From NCBI GenBank assembly GCA_049511715.1, contig JBEKXU010000048.1, forward strand, positions 1-15,655: a stretch of 15,655 bases of DNA. Direction: 5' to 3'. Positions 7,020 to 13,331 of the stretch are shown piece after piece. The translations under genes were made by a program, and so were the position numbers. The notes below the pieces were generated by a model that did not search any database, had not been told where the DNA came from, and saw only the letters and a list, made by a program, of their open reading frames with translations. Position 1 is the first letter of the stretch. Each line of letters starts with the position of its first letter. This stretch comes from JBEKHT01 sp049511715. GTDB lineage: Bacteria > Chloroflexota > Anaerolineae > Anaerolineales > RBG-16-64-43.

Positions 7020-7632
7020 TCATGCGCATGGCGAGGCGGATGTACGGCTCGTTGATCGGGTGGGCCAGGAAATCGCGGACGTCCTGGGGGAGTTTGTGGT
7101 ATTCCTGGATCGCCTGGTGCTCCAGCTCGCGTTCCTTGCCCGGGCCGCTGGGGTCCAGAAAGCTTTCCGGCTCGATGCCCAGAGCCCGAGCCAGGGCCTC
7201 CAGTTCGGGGAGCGGGACAGGCCGTCGGCCGGATTCAAAGGAACGGAGCTTGGCGTGGGGGATGCCCGCCTGGTCCGCCAGGACGGAATTGGTCATGCCC
7301 TTTTCGTCTCGCAATTGCCGCAGGCGCACGGCGATCATTCGCTGGCGCAACTCGATCATGCCCTTGAGATTGGGGCGGGCCTTTTTCTCCTGGCTGATCA
7401 GCTGGTCCGGGTGGAGCAGCCTCAGAACGGGAAGGTTGACCGCAACCGCGAATGCTTCCAGCTCAGGCAAAGAGAACGGCTTGCGGCCCGTCTCAAACGA
7501 AGTCAAAGTCCCCGGCGGGATTCCCATGATCCGGGCGCACTCTTGGGGTGACAGCCCGCAGGCCTTCCGGGCGTCCCTCATCAAGACGCCCAGCATTTTC
7601 GCTCGCAAGGCAAGAGATCCATCGGCAAGCAT
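6958..7632 (-). CDS. Transcriptional regulator with two tandem XRE-type HTH domains
   Basis: The 224-residue protein has two Cro/CI-type helix-turn-helix domains, at about 12-70 and 98-158. Each shows the pattern of a short N-terminal helix, 'GL/GMs...A...GIP...L.SFE.GR', then 'LPELEA.A.AL/NL'. The two recognition-helix ends, SFETGRKPFSLPELEA (45-60) and SFESGRRPVPLPELEA (131-146), share 12 of 16 residues, which points to an internal duplication. A basic linker (QEKKARPNLKG) separates the domains. The C-terminal 60 residues are helical, without a recognised ligand domain. ATG 7632 is preceded by GGAG, and an extended -10 promoter lies just upstream. The GNAT gene overlaps the 3' end and is probably co-transcribed. 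The target genes are unknown; autoregulation would be usual for the family. Confidence 0.88.
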   Translation of the reverse strand: MLADGSLALRAKMLGVLMRDARKACGLSPQECARIMGIPPGTLTSFETGRKPFSLPELEAFAVAVNLPVLRLLHPDQLISQEKKARPNLKGMIELRQRMIAVRLRQLRDEKGMTNSVLADQAGIPHAKLRSFESGRRPVPLPELEALARALGIEPESFLDPSGPGKERELEHQAIQEYHKLPQDVRDFLAHPINEPYIRLAMRMSELPAERLRTIAEGLLEITL

Positions 7633-7655
7633 GACAGGCTCCGATCCTCCTGAAG

Positions 7656-7664
7656 ATTATAGCA
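7656..7664 (-). promoter_or_regulatory. Extended -10 promoter of the XRE-GNAT transcript
   Basis: On the minus strand TGCTATAAT (complement of 7656-7664) is a perfect extended -10 with no recognisable -35 box. It lies 24 bp before ATG 7632, leaving a leader of roughly 17 nt that contains the SD. The tadA-like gene ends at 7705, so this is the only upstream space. Confidence 0.65.
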
Positions 7665-7704
7665 GAGCCGTTGCCGGCGGGCCGCGATCTTCCCCGACCG
7701 GCCT

Positions 7705-9033
7705 CTACATTTTCCCAGGGGAAAGCGGGCGGCCCTCCGAGCTGCTCAGCCCGATGACGGTCGGCATGCGGTAGCCTGCCTCCTCGAGTCGGCCGGCAAA
7801 GACGGGCCGCATGCCTGTGGCGCGAAGCTGGCCCGTAACCTTGCCCTGCGGGTTGCGTCCCTCCTCCAGGAACTTGAAGAGCTCGGTGATCATCACCTGC
7901 TCCCCCTCCATACCCGCCACCTCGCACACCGAGGTGATCTTGCGGCTCCCGTCGTGCAGCCGCGAAAGCTGAATCACGACATCCACCGCGGAGGTGATGC
8001 GCTCGCGCAGGACCCTGGTCGGCAGGTCCGAGCCGGCCATCTGGGCAAAGGTCTCGAAACGGGCCAGGGCCTCGCGCGGAGAGTTGGCCTGGATGGTCAT
8101 CAACGAGCCATCGTGCCCCATGTTGATCGCATGGAGGAGTTCCAGAGCCTCCTCCCCGCGGATTTCGCCCACAATGATGCGATCCGGCCGCATACGCAGA
8201 GCCCCTCGCAGAAGGCTGGCCGATGAGACCCCTCCCTTGCCCTGCGGCCCCGCCATCCGGCCCTCCAATCGAACTACATTGGGCAGCACCAGATAAAGCT
8301 CGGCCGCCTCTTCGACGATGATGACCCGCTCCGCCTCGGGAACGCTTCCCGCCAGGCCGTTGAGCAGCGTGGTCTTTCCGGCGGCGGGTCCTCCCGAGAC
8401 CAGGAGATTCAGGCGGGCCCGCACGCAGGAGCGCAGGAGCTCAGTGATATTGGGGGTCAGAGTCGCCAGGGCCACCAGGTTCTCGAGGGTCAACCGCTCC
8501 CTCATGAACTTGCGGATGCTGAGATAAGGCCCGCTGACCGCGACGGGGGCAATCGCGACGGTAACCCGGGACCCATCCGGCAGCCGCGCCTCGCACAGCG
8601 GGTTTTCGTTGGAAGCCGCCAGCCCCAGGGGAAGCAGGATTCGATCGATGACCCCTTGCAGCTGTTCCTCCTTTTCGAAGCTCACCGGCGCCGGGCTCAC
8701 GGTTCCATGCCGCTCGATAAAAATGCTCTTCGGCCCGTTGACCATGATCTCCGTCACCGTCGGGTCATTCAGCAATCCCTGAAGGGGTCCCAGTCCGAAT
8801 AGCTCCCTCATCACGCGCGAGAGAATCTCATCACGCTTGGTGTCGCTCAGGTTGAGGCGTGTGCGGGAATAGACCTGAGCCAGGATCTCAGAAGCGGCGA
8901 CTTCCCGGGCATACCCGGGAGGCAGGGAAGCATCCAGGTTGCCTGTCACCTGGTCTTTCAACCAGGAAAGTAGGCGCTCAAGCTCATCCGGCCCGAGCGT
9001 GGAGGTCGGCGGCACGGCGGTCCGGCTGGTCAT
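7705..9033 (-). CDS. CpaF/TadA-type secretion ATPase (type II/IV secretion family), orphan
   Basis: The 442-residue protein matches the CpaF/TadA ATPase family. It has a helical N-terminus (1-90) with ELFGLGPLQGLLNDPTVTEIMVNG (about 77-100), Walker A GGPAAGKT (214-221), the Walker B/Asp-box region RVIIVEEAAEL (236-246), and the conserved MRPDRIIVGEIRGEEAL (281-297) followed by GHDGSLMTIQANSP (306-319). The family normally has His in 'TIHANSP'; here Q315 replaces it, and Walker A carries P-A in place of the usual T-G. About 65 C-terminal residues are extra. CpaF proteins power Tad pilus or septum-associated systems as cytoplasmic hexamers, but no TadB/TadC, pilin or CpaE gene is in the window. 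The start overlaps the upstream small gene by ATGA, so translation is coupled. Confidence 0.88.
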   Translation of the reverse strand: MTSRTAVPPTSTLGPDELERLLSWLKDQVTGNLDASLPPGYAREVAASEILAQVYSRTRLNLSDTKRDEILSRVMRELFGLGPLQGLLNDPTVTEIMVNGPKSIFIERHGTVSPAPVSFEKEEQLQGVIDRILLPLGLAASNENPLCEARLPDGSRVTVAIAPVAVSGPYLSIRKFMRERLTLENLVALATLTPNITELLRSCVRARLNLLVSGGPAAGKTTLLNGLAGSVPEAERVIIVEEAAELYLVLPNVVRLEGRMAGPQGKGGVSSASLLRGALRMRPDRIIVGEIRGEEALELLHAINMGHDGSLMTIQANSPREALARFETFAQMAGSDLPTRVLRERITSAVDVVIQLSRLHDGSRKITSVCEVAGMEGEQVMITELFKFLEEGRNPQGKVTGQLRATGMRPVFAGRLEEAGYRMPTVIGLSSSEGRPLSPGKM

Positions 9034-9326
9034 CCTGCCGCCTCCGTGGTCGAGCCGTCCGCGGGTGCCAGCCAGACAATCTGGGTCTTGTTGACGGACA
9101 AGAAAGGAAAGGTGCCGATCGGCCTGCCCTGGTCATCGAACACCTGGGCCTCGGTGACCGCCAGGAAGCGCTGAGGACTATCGAGCTCGTCGGTCACACG
9201 CTGGTCGGGAGGGGCATGCACCTTGCCTTGGATCAGCTGGCGTGTGGTTTGAATCCGGGCTGGGATGGCCCGTTTCTGAACGACCGCGGTGTAATGCTTG
9301 CCCTTGGGATCAACAAATCCAGGCAT
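9030..9326 (-). CDS. Small conserved-looking beta-rich protein coupled to the CpaF-type ATPase
   Basis: The 98-residue protein is not securely recognised. It has no signal peptide or membrane segment. The core from about 22 to 88 alternates short strands with a central motif, VTDELDSPQRFLAVTEAQVF, then GTFPFLSVNKTQIVWLAP. This resembles small bacterial domains with 'R..D.LNS..FL.L..A.V' followed by 'FL.VN...I.WV'; I recall similar proteins under a DUF6812-like label, but cannot confirm it. A near-perfect SD, AAGGAGG, lies six bases before ATG 9326. Its TGA overlaps the ATG of the ATPase gene (9030-9033), so the two proteins are made together and may act together. A companion or regulatory subunit of the ATPase is a reasonable inference, not a demonstrated role. 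Confidence 0.8.
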   Translation of the reverse strand: MPGFVDPKGKHYTAVVQKRAIPARIQTTRQLIQGKVHAPPDQRVTDELDSPQRFLAVTEAQVFDDQGRPIGTFPFLSVNKTQIVWLAPADGSTTEAAG

Positions 9327-9363
9327 TCCCTTCCTCCTTGAGGATTTTCCTACCAGAAGGGAG

Positions 9364-9387
9364 CCGTCCGAAACCTCGTCCGGACGG
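9364..9387 (-). terminator. Hairpin between histidine kinase and small-protein genes
   Basis: CCGTCCG (9364-9370) pairs with CGGACGG (9381-9387). A second small hairpin, CCGGC/GCCGG, lies at 9410-9424, right after the kinase stop. No T-run follows on the minus strand, so partial termination or processing between the kinase and the downstream pair is more likely than a full stop. Confidence 0.35.
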
Positions 9388-9432
9388 GCCGCTCTCCAGG
9401 CGCTGCTTCCCGGCCGTTCGCCGGAGGGGACG

Positions 9433-10602
9433 TCACTCCTGGGCTTTCTCCAGTTCGAAAGAGAAGGTGGATCCCTTCCCTTCCGCGCTCGTCACCCGGA
9501 TCTGGGACCCATGAGCCTCGACGATCTGCTGGGCGAGCGCCAGGCCTAGCCCCGTTCCGCTGTAGCGGCGAGTCGCCGAACCGTCGAGTTGGTGAAACGG
9601 GGTGAAAATCTCAGCAATGCGGGACTGCGGTATGCCGATGCCGGCATCCGTGACAGAGAGACTCACCCCTTTGGGGCTGTGCCGCAGGGCGAGCGTCACC
9701 CGCCCTCCCTGCGGGGTGAACTTGAGAGAATTGTCGAGCAGTTGAGCAATCACCCAGCCGAGTCGCTGGCGGTCTGCCCGAACCGGCGGCAGTCCCGATT
9801 CAGATTCTAATTTGATATTCGCCATGGACGGGATGGCTCCGGGCTTGACTCGGCTCATGGCCTCTTGGGCTAACGAGGTGATATTGCAGGAAGACAGGAC
9901 CAGTTGGGTTTCCCCGCGTGTGGTGCCTGCGAACTGGATCAGGTCCTCGATCAGGCTCTGCAGGCGGGCCGTCGCACGCCGCAGGGATTGGAGGGGCCCC
10001 TGCTGCTCCGGGGATACGGGACCGAGCGCCCCTTCGGCGAGGAGTTCGACGTAGCCCACAACCTGGGTCATGGGGGTGCGCAGCTCGTGGGAGATGTTGC
10101 CCACGAAATTCGCTTTCATGCGGTCGAGCTCGGAGAGCCGGTCCAGGGCCTGGGCCAGCTCTGCGGTTCGCTCCCTGACCCGTTGCTCGAGGTTCTGGTT
10201 CGCTGCCTGCAGGGCGTGCTGCAGGTGGGAGATTTGCTGGGCAACCACGCGGTCGAGGTCCTTGGGGTCCAGGGCCCCCTGTTCCACAAGCATCTCCCCC
10301 AGGCGCCGGGCTACTCCCCGCGCCTGCCATTTGGCCTGGGCTTGCAGGGCCTGCTGGAGCTGGGGCTCCGTAATCAGTTCCTGGCATAGCAATGCATCCC
10401 CCAGGCGGGAAACCAGCTCCTCCGGACTGCTGGGCTCGAGCGCCCCCGCGGCAAGGGTTTGGGAAACTGGGCTGCGAAGCAGCAGGCCGGCGGCCAGGAG
10501 AAGATCGAGGCCGCATTCGGGGCAGTTGCGCTCATTCGGCGGGATGGCGGCTCCGCACTGGGGACAGCGAATGGCACTCGGGGGCGAAACGGCAGGATCC
10601 AT
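9433..10602 (-). CDS. Soluble histidine kinase with zinc ribbon and tandem MshEN-like motifs
   Basis: The 389-residue protein has no membrane segment. Residues 13-30 form a zinc ribbon (CPQC...CPEC: C13, C16, C27, C30). Residues 66-89 and 100-123 are two successive motifs starting RLGDALL and RLGEMLV and ending in Q, matching the MshEN-type cyclic-di-GMP-binding repeat. A coiled coil (about 125-165) leads to HisKA with H172 in NISHELRTPM. The HATPase domain then shows N291 (QLLDNSLKF), D319AGIGI and GTGLGL (349-354). It is therefore a cytoplasmic sensor kinase; no response regulator is adjacent. ATG 10602 was chosen because it begins directly before the zinc ribbon; the frame runs upstream to 10779 but would cross the divergent promoter and lacks typical protein sequence. 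The RBS is weak. The downstream ATPase pair lies 106 bp away on the same strand. Confidence 0.9.
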   Translation of the reverse strand: MDPAVSPPSAIRCPQCGAAIPPNERNCPECGLDLLLAAGLLLRSPVSQTLAAGALEPSSPEELVSRLGDALLCQELITEPQLQQALQAQAKWQARGVARRLGEMLVEQGALDPKDLDRVVAQQISHLQHALQAANQNLEQRVRERTAELAQALDRLSELDRMKANFVGNISHELRTPMTQVVGYVELLAEGALGPVSPEQQGPLQSLRRATARLQSLIEDLIQFAGTTRGETQLVLSSCNITSLAQEAMSRVKPGAIPSMANIKLESESGLPPVRADRQRLGWVIAQLLDNSLKFTPQGGRVTLALRHSPKGVSLSVTDAGIGIPQSRIAEIFTPFHQLDGSATRRYSGTGLGLALAQQIVEAHGSQIRVTSAEGKGSTFSFELEKAQE

Positions 10603-10652
10603 CCAGGCCAATCCGGACCAACTCCCGCGATGATAGCCCGGAAGGAAGGTTC

Positions 10653-10684
10653 GTGCAAGGCAGTCGCCTTGCACCTGGCGACTG
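10653..10684. promoter_or_regulatory. Two overlapping perfect inverted repeats in the divergent control region
   Basis: Repeat one is GTGCAAGGC (10653-10661) with GCCTTGCAC (10666-10674), nine of nine bases, 4-bp centre. Repeat two is CAGTCGCC (10661-10668) with GGCGACTG (10677-10684), eight of eight bases, 8-bp centre. Arms overlap, so both cannot form together. The right arm of repeat one contains the plus-strand -35 (10669-10674), as expected of an operator. If the kinase is transcribed from the reverse-reading -10 at 10692-10697, the same bases would form the 5' end of its mRNA. Confidence 0.7.
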
Positions 10685-10696
10685 AAACGGTATAAT
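10669..10696 (+). promoter_or_regulatory. Promoter of the three-gene operon, with -10 also readable on the minus strand
   Basis: TTGCAC (10669-10674), 16-bp spacer and perfect TATAAT (10691-10696) give a strong plus-strand promoter; the expected leader is about 58 nt and ends in GAGGA before GTG 10761. The complement of 10692-10697 reads TATTAT on the minus strand, a possible -10 for the histidine kinase, but I see no good minus-strand -35. Confidence 0.75.
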
Positions 10697-10760
10697 AGGC
10701 GTACTCGTCGAAGTTCCCCGGACTGTACTGAGCCGAGATCGATAACACCTTGAGGACTGC

Positions 10761-12350
10761 GTGACCGAGCGGCAGGCAAGCGCCCCGAGCGCCTGGGGCG
10801 AGAGTTTCACCATCACCCCCTCTGACTTGGAGTTTATCAACAACCTCCTGCTCGAAGAAGGGGTTCCCCTTGCCTGCGAGGCGATGGCCCAGGCGTTGGT
10901 CCCGGAACGACTGCGCCAGGAGGCGCGCCGGCGGGCGAACCTGACCGTCTCCCAGAAGATCTATCAGCCCAAGAACCGCTACCAGGTCAACGATGATCTT
11001 GTCTTCCCCGCCATGGGCCTGGCTCGAGGGAAGGTTGTTGGCGTTCGTCCGGGGCATAACCCCGACCTGGGCGCCTTTGAGGTGATTCTGGTGCGCATGG
11101 ACGGAGGCAACCGGGAGTTTGCAGCCAACCTTGCCGTTCACCATCTCAATGACGTTCCCCTGGAGACTATCAGCGGGACCGAGGAGCTCAGTGCCGAGGA
11201 AATCCTCAGCCGCTGGGGCAGCGGGGTGGCTCAGACGATTGAACGGGAGCTGGAGCAGCAGGAGGAGTTCCTTCGCATCGCCGGCCGCTGGTTTCCGCGG
11301 TCGCTGGTGGTCCCCATCAGCCCGGGCCATCTCAACCTGGCCGAAGCGGTCCTGGATGTCGGGGGGGGAGGGCCGCTGCCGACGCAGGCCCTGCTCGAGC
11401 ACCTCGACCTGCCCGTGGGCATCAACCCTCGGCTGGCCTCGTTTTCGCTGGAATACGCGCTTCAGGAAGATGAACGCTTTGACGAGGTGGGACCGTCGGG
11501 AGTTGTCATGTGGTTCCTGAAGCGACTTGAGCCGGAGGGGGTTCGCACCCCGCCCGCCTTGCTTAATTACCATCCCATCCCCTATGCTCCCGCCCAATTG
11601 CCGGAGTGGTTTCAGGAGCTGGAACGCGAGATTGAAGATGAATGGGGGTCCGTCCCTCCTCCAGAACAGGACGAGAAAGAGGTGACGCTGACCCTCACTT
11701 TTCCGCATTGGAAGGTGGGCACTCTGCCGCTTACTCCGCGGCTGGCGCGGCTCTTCCCTACGGCGTATCAGGCCCCCCGCGTCCGCTTCGAATTCCAGGA
11801 CGCCCAAACCGGACGCGCCTTCCCGGGCTGGGTCGTGCGTCCGCATCGATACGTCTTCGGACTTGCGGATTGGATCGGAGAAAAAGGACTCTTGCCTGGA
11901 GCTTACGTTCGGGTTCGCCAGGGCCAGGAATCGGGACAGGTCATCCTGGAGGCTGCCACCCGTCGGCCCACGAGAGAGTGGATCCGCACGGCCTCTGTGG
12001 ACGGAGAGGGACGCCTCAAGTTCACGATGCAAAAGCTCTCCGTCGGGTTTGAGTATGACGAGCTGATGGTCCTGGCGGTCGCGAGTCTCGCGGATGTGGA
12101 TCGAGCCGTTGCCCGCTACGCGCATGAAAAGGACTGGCTCCTGCGGCTGGTGGTGGAGGTCTTCCGGGAGCTGGCCAAATTGAATCCTCAGAGCACCGTC
12201 CATTCACGCACGCTGTACAGCGCCGTCAATGTGGTCCGCCGGCTTCCCCCGGGGCCGCTCATGGCGGAGCTCGCGAGCCGGCCCTATTTCGATCATGTCG
12301 GCGACTTGTATTACCGGTTTGATGAATCCCGCTGGGTGGAGGCTCGGTGA
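10761..12350 (+). CDS. Uncharacterised 529-residue protein, first gene of a three-gene operon
   Basis: I do not recognise a named family, although I associate similar long hypothetical proteins with Anaerolineae. No signal peptide or membrane segment is visible. Residues about 18-60 are helical (SDLEFINNLLLEEGVPLACEAMAQAL). Residues 66-130 look like a small beta-barrel (IYQPKNRYQVNDDLVFPA to VILVRMDGGNREFAANL). A Pro/Glu-rich hinge lies near 265-310, and a second beta-rich region near 310-410 contains GRAFPGWVVRPHRYVFGLADWI. The C-terminal 110 residues are helical and end in a winged-helix-like pattern, TLYSAVNVVRRLPPGPLMAEL then FDHVGDLYYRFDES. Nucleic-acid binding is a guess from these two ends. 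GTG 10761 has GAGGA four bases upstream and follows a strong promoter. The stop overlaps the next start (GTGA). A longer antisense frame is a composition artefact. Confidence 0.85.
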   Translation: MTERQASAPSAWGESFTITPSDLEFINNLLLEEGVPLACEAMAQALVPERLRQEARRRANLTVSQKIYQPKNRYQVNDDLVFPAMGLARGKVVGVRPGHNPDLGAFEVILVRMDGGNREFAANLAVHHLNDVPLETISGTEELSAEEILSRWGSGVAQTIERELEQQEEFLRIAGRWFPRSLVVPISPGHLNLAEAVLDVGGGGPLPTQALLEHLDLPVGINPRLASFSLEYALQEDERFDEVGPSGVVMWFLKRLEPEGVRTPPALLNYHPIPYAPAQLPEWFQELEREIEDEWGSVPPPEQDEKEVTLTLTFPHWKVGTLPLTPRLARLFPTAYQAPRVRFEFQDAQTGRAFPGWVVRPHRYVFGLADWIGEKGLLPGAYVRVRQGQESGQVILEAATRRPTREWIRTASVDGEGRLKFTMQKLSVGFEYDELMVLAVASLADVDRAVARYAHEKDWLLRLVVEVFRELAKLNPQSTVHSRTLYSAVNVVRRLPPGPLMAELASRPYFDHVGDLYYRFDESRWVEAR

Positions 12351-12784
12351 ACGCGCCGGTCCGCCCCTTGCGCCTCTTTCGACCCACGCTCGACACACGC
12401 CTGCATATTGACTATGACTGGTGGGGCCGGAACGACCGGGAATGGCGGGTGTACCTGTCCAGTCACCTGTGCCCGGAACACCGGGCCATAGTGGACACCG
12501 AGGCCGCCGATGAGCAGATCGATTGGGTGCAGGCGGACACCGGCGAAGTGCGCCCGGTGGATCGCGTCCAGCACGCGCTCATCACGCACTGCTCGCAGCA
12601 GCCCGGCTACATCACCCCTCAGACCGCGCTCGTGGATGCCGTCTTCCGCGTCTTCCTGGCCAACGGCAATACCCCCATGACGATCCGCGAACTGGCCGAG
12701 AGAACCGGCCGCCCGGCCGAGACGATCCTGCGCACGCTGGGCGGGACGCGCGTCTACAAGGGATTGAGACCCTTACTGGATTGA
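12347..12784 (+). CDS. Uncharacterised 145-residue protein with C-terminal HTH-like segment
   Basis: No named family is recognised. The N-terminal half is rich in aromatic and charged residues (LHIDYDWWGRNDREWRVYL) and holds a possible metal site: C42 and H45 in HLCPEH, with H81-C82 further on. The C-terminal half (about 92-140) reads as a helix-turn-helix, AVFRVFLANGNTPMTIRELAERTG then PAETILRTLGG, ending KGLRPLLD. The GTG start overlaps the stop of the 529-residue gene by four bases (GTGA), so it is translationally coupled and the two products are made together. The next gene begins two bases after its stop. A DNA-binding partner of the upstream protein is a plausible inference; the metal site is only a residue pattern. 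Confidence 0.8.
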   Translation: MNAPVRPLRLFRPTLDTRLHIDYDWWGRNDREWRVYLSSHLCPEHRAIVDTEAADEQIDWVQADTGEVRPVDRVQHALITHCSQQPGYITPQTALVDAVFRVFLANGNTPMTIRELAERTGRPAETILRTLGGTRVYKGLRPLLD

Positions 12785-12786
12785 AC

Positions 12787-13065
12787 ATGGAGGTGAATGT
12801 TCGCCCCTTCGGCATCCTGAGGCGGGCCCGGCCGGGTCACGACCCCAAGGAGCCCTCGCGCCTGGAGGTCCCGGACGGAGCCTGCGTCGCCGATCTCGCG
12901 GTTCCCCTGGAGGTTCCGAGGGAGTGGGTGGTCCTGGCCGTGGTCAACGGAGAAGTTTCCCGGCCGGACCGGATCCTCCAGGACGGAGATCAGGGGCAGA
13001 TTTTCCCGCCGGTCGCGGGAGGGAGCCCAGCGCGTCCGTTGCCTCCCAGGTCTCTTCCGGCTTAG
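12787..13065 (+). CDS. ThiS/MoaD-family ubiquitin-like protein with residues after the terminal GG
   Basis: The 92-residue protein shows the beta-grasp sulfur-carrier pattern: MEVNVRPFGILRRA, LEVPDGACVADLAVPLEVP, WVVLAVVNGEVS, RILQDGDQGQIFPPVAGG. In ThiS, MoaD and relatives the chain ends at GG, which is adenylated and thiocarboxylated. Here GG is at 78-79 and 13 residues follow (SPARPLPPRSLPA) before TAG 13063-13065. It could be matured by a protease, as in JAMM-processed carriers, or may no longer act as a sulfur carrier. ATG 12787 starts two bases after the previous stop, with no separate SD needed in a coupled operon. The 3' end of the gene carries the promoter of the downstream tRNA. The role in the operon is unknown. 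Confidence 0.85.
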   Translation: MEVNVRPFGILRRARPGHDPKEPSRLEVPDGACVADLAVPLEVPREWVVLAVVNGEVSRPDRILQDGDQGQIFPPVAGGSPARPLPPRSLPA

Positions 13066-13068
13066 AAT
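13039..13068 (+). promoter_or_regulatory. tRNA-Arg promoter inside the end of the ThiS/MoaD-like gene
   Basis: TTGCCT (13039-13044), an 18-bp spacer and TAGAAT (13063-13068) precede the tRNA, which begins nine bases past the -10. The first three bases of the -10 are the TAG stop codon of the upstream gene, and the -35 lies in codons after its GG. Confidence 0.7.
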
Positions 13069-13076
13069 AGCGCCAA

Positions 13077-13150
13077 GCCCCTGTAGCTCAATTGGATAGA
13101 GCGTCGGACCTCTAATCCGCAGGTTGTGGGTTCAAGTCCCGCCAGGGGCG
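13077..13150 (+). tRNA. tRNA-Arg (anticodon TCT), with C at position 33
   Basis: The 74-nt gene folds fully: acceptor GCCCCTG/CAGGGGC, discriminator G 13150, D-stem GCTC/GAGC, T-arm GTGGG-TTCAAGT-CCCGC. The anticodon stem pairs C13105-A13108 with T13116-G13119, with a T-C mismatch at the outer pair (27-43). The loop is CCTCTAA (13109-13115), giving anticodon TCT at 13111-13113. Position 33 is therefore C rather than the near-universal T. CCA is not encoded. The anticodon call assumes a standard seven-base loop. Confidence 0.9.
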
Positions 13151-13154
13151 CTAA

Positions 13155-13180
13155 GTCTGAAAGCCTCCTGGCTTACAGAC
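13155..13180 (+). terminator. Hairpin after tRNA-Arg
   Basis: GTCTG-A-AAGCC (13155-13165) pairs with GGCTT-A-CAGAC (13170-13180), ten pairs with one A-A mismatch and a TCCT loop, starting five bases after the tRNA. A second hairpin, GGCTC/GAGCC, follows at 13182-13194. There is no T-run, so it may serve in 3' processing or partial termination. Confidence 0.45.
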
Positions 13181-13331
13181 CGGCTCCGTGAGCCTCCTGG
13201 ATCCATGGGAAAGGTGGCTGTGACGGGGCTCTCCTCTATTGACATCGCCTCGAGCAAAGAGTGCACGTCATCGGCCCTCGGCGAACACGCGCTAAGCATC
13301 CGAGTTCGTAAACAGTCCAGATTCCCTTGGG

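Noticed and set aside
10603..10779. N-terminal extension of the histidine kinase to 10779
   Set aside because: It would place 59 extra residues across the divergent promoter and the inverted repeats; the added sequence is Arg-rich and featureless, and the zinc ribbon starts naturally after ATG 10602.
10374..12203. A 609-codon open frame on the minus strand opposite the 529-residue gene
   Set aside because: Shadow frame of GC-rich coding DNA: composition is unlike a folded protein, it has no SD, and it overlaps the kinase gene in another frame. The plus-strand gene has promoter, SD and coupled downstream genes.
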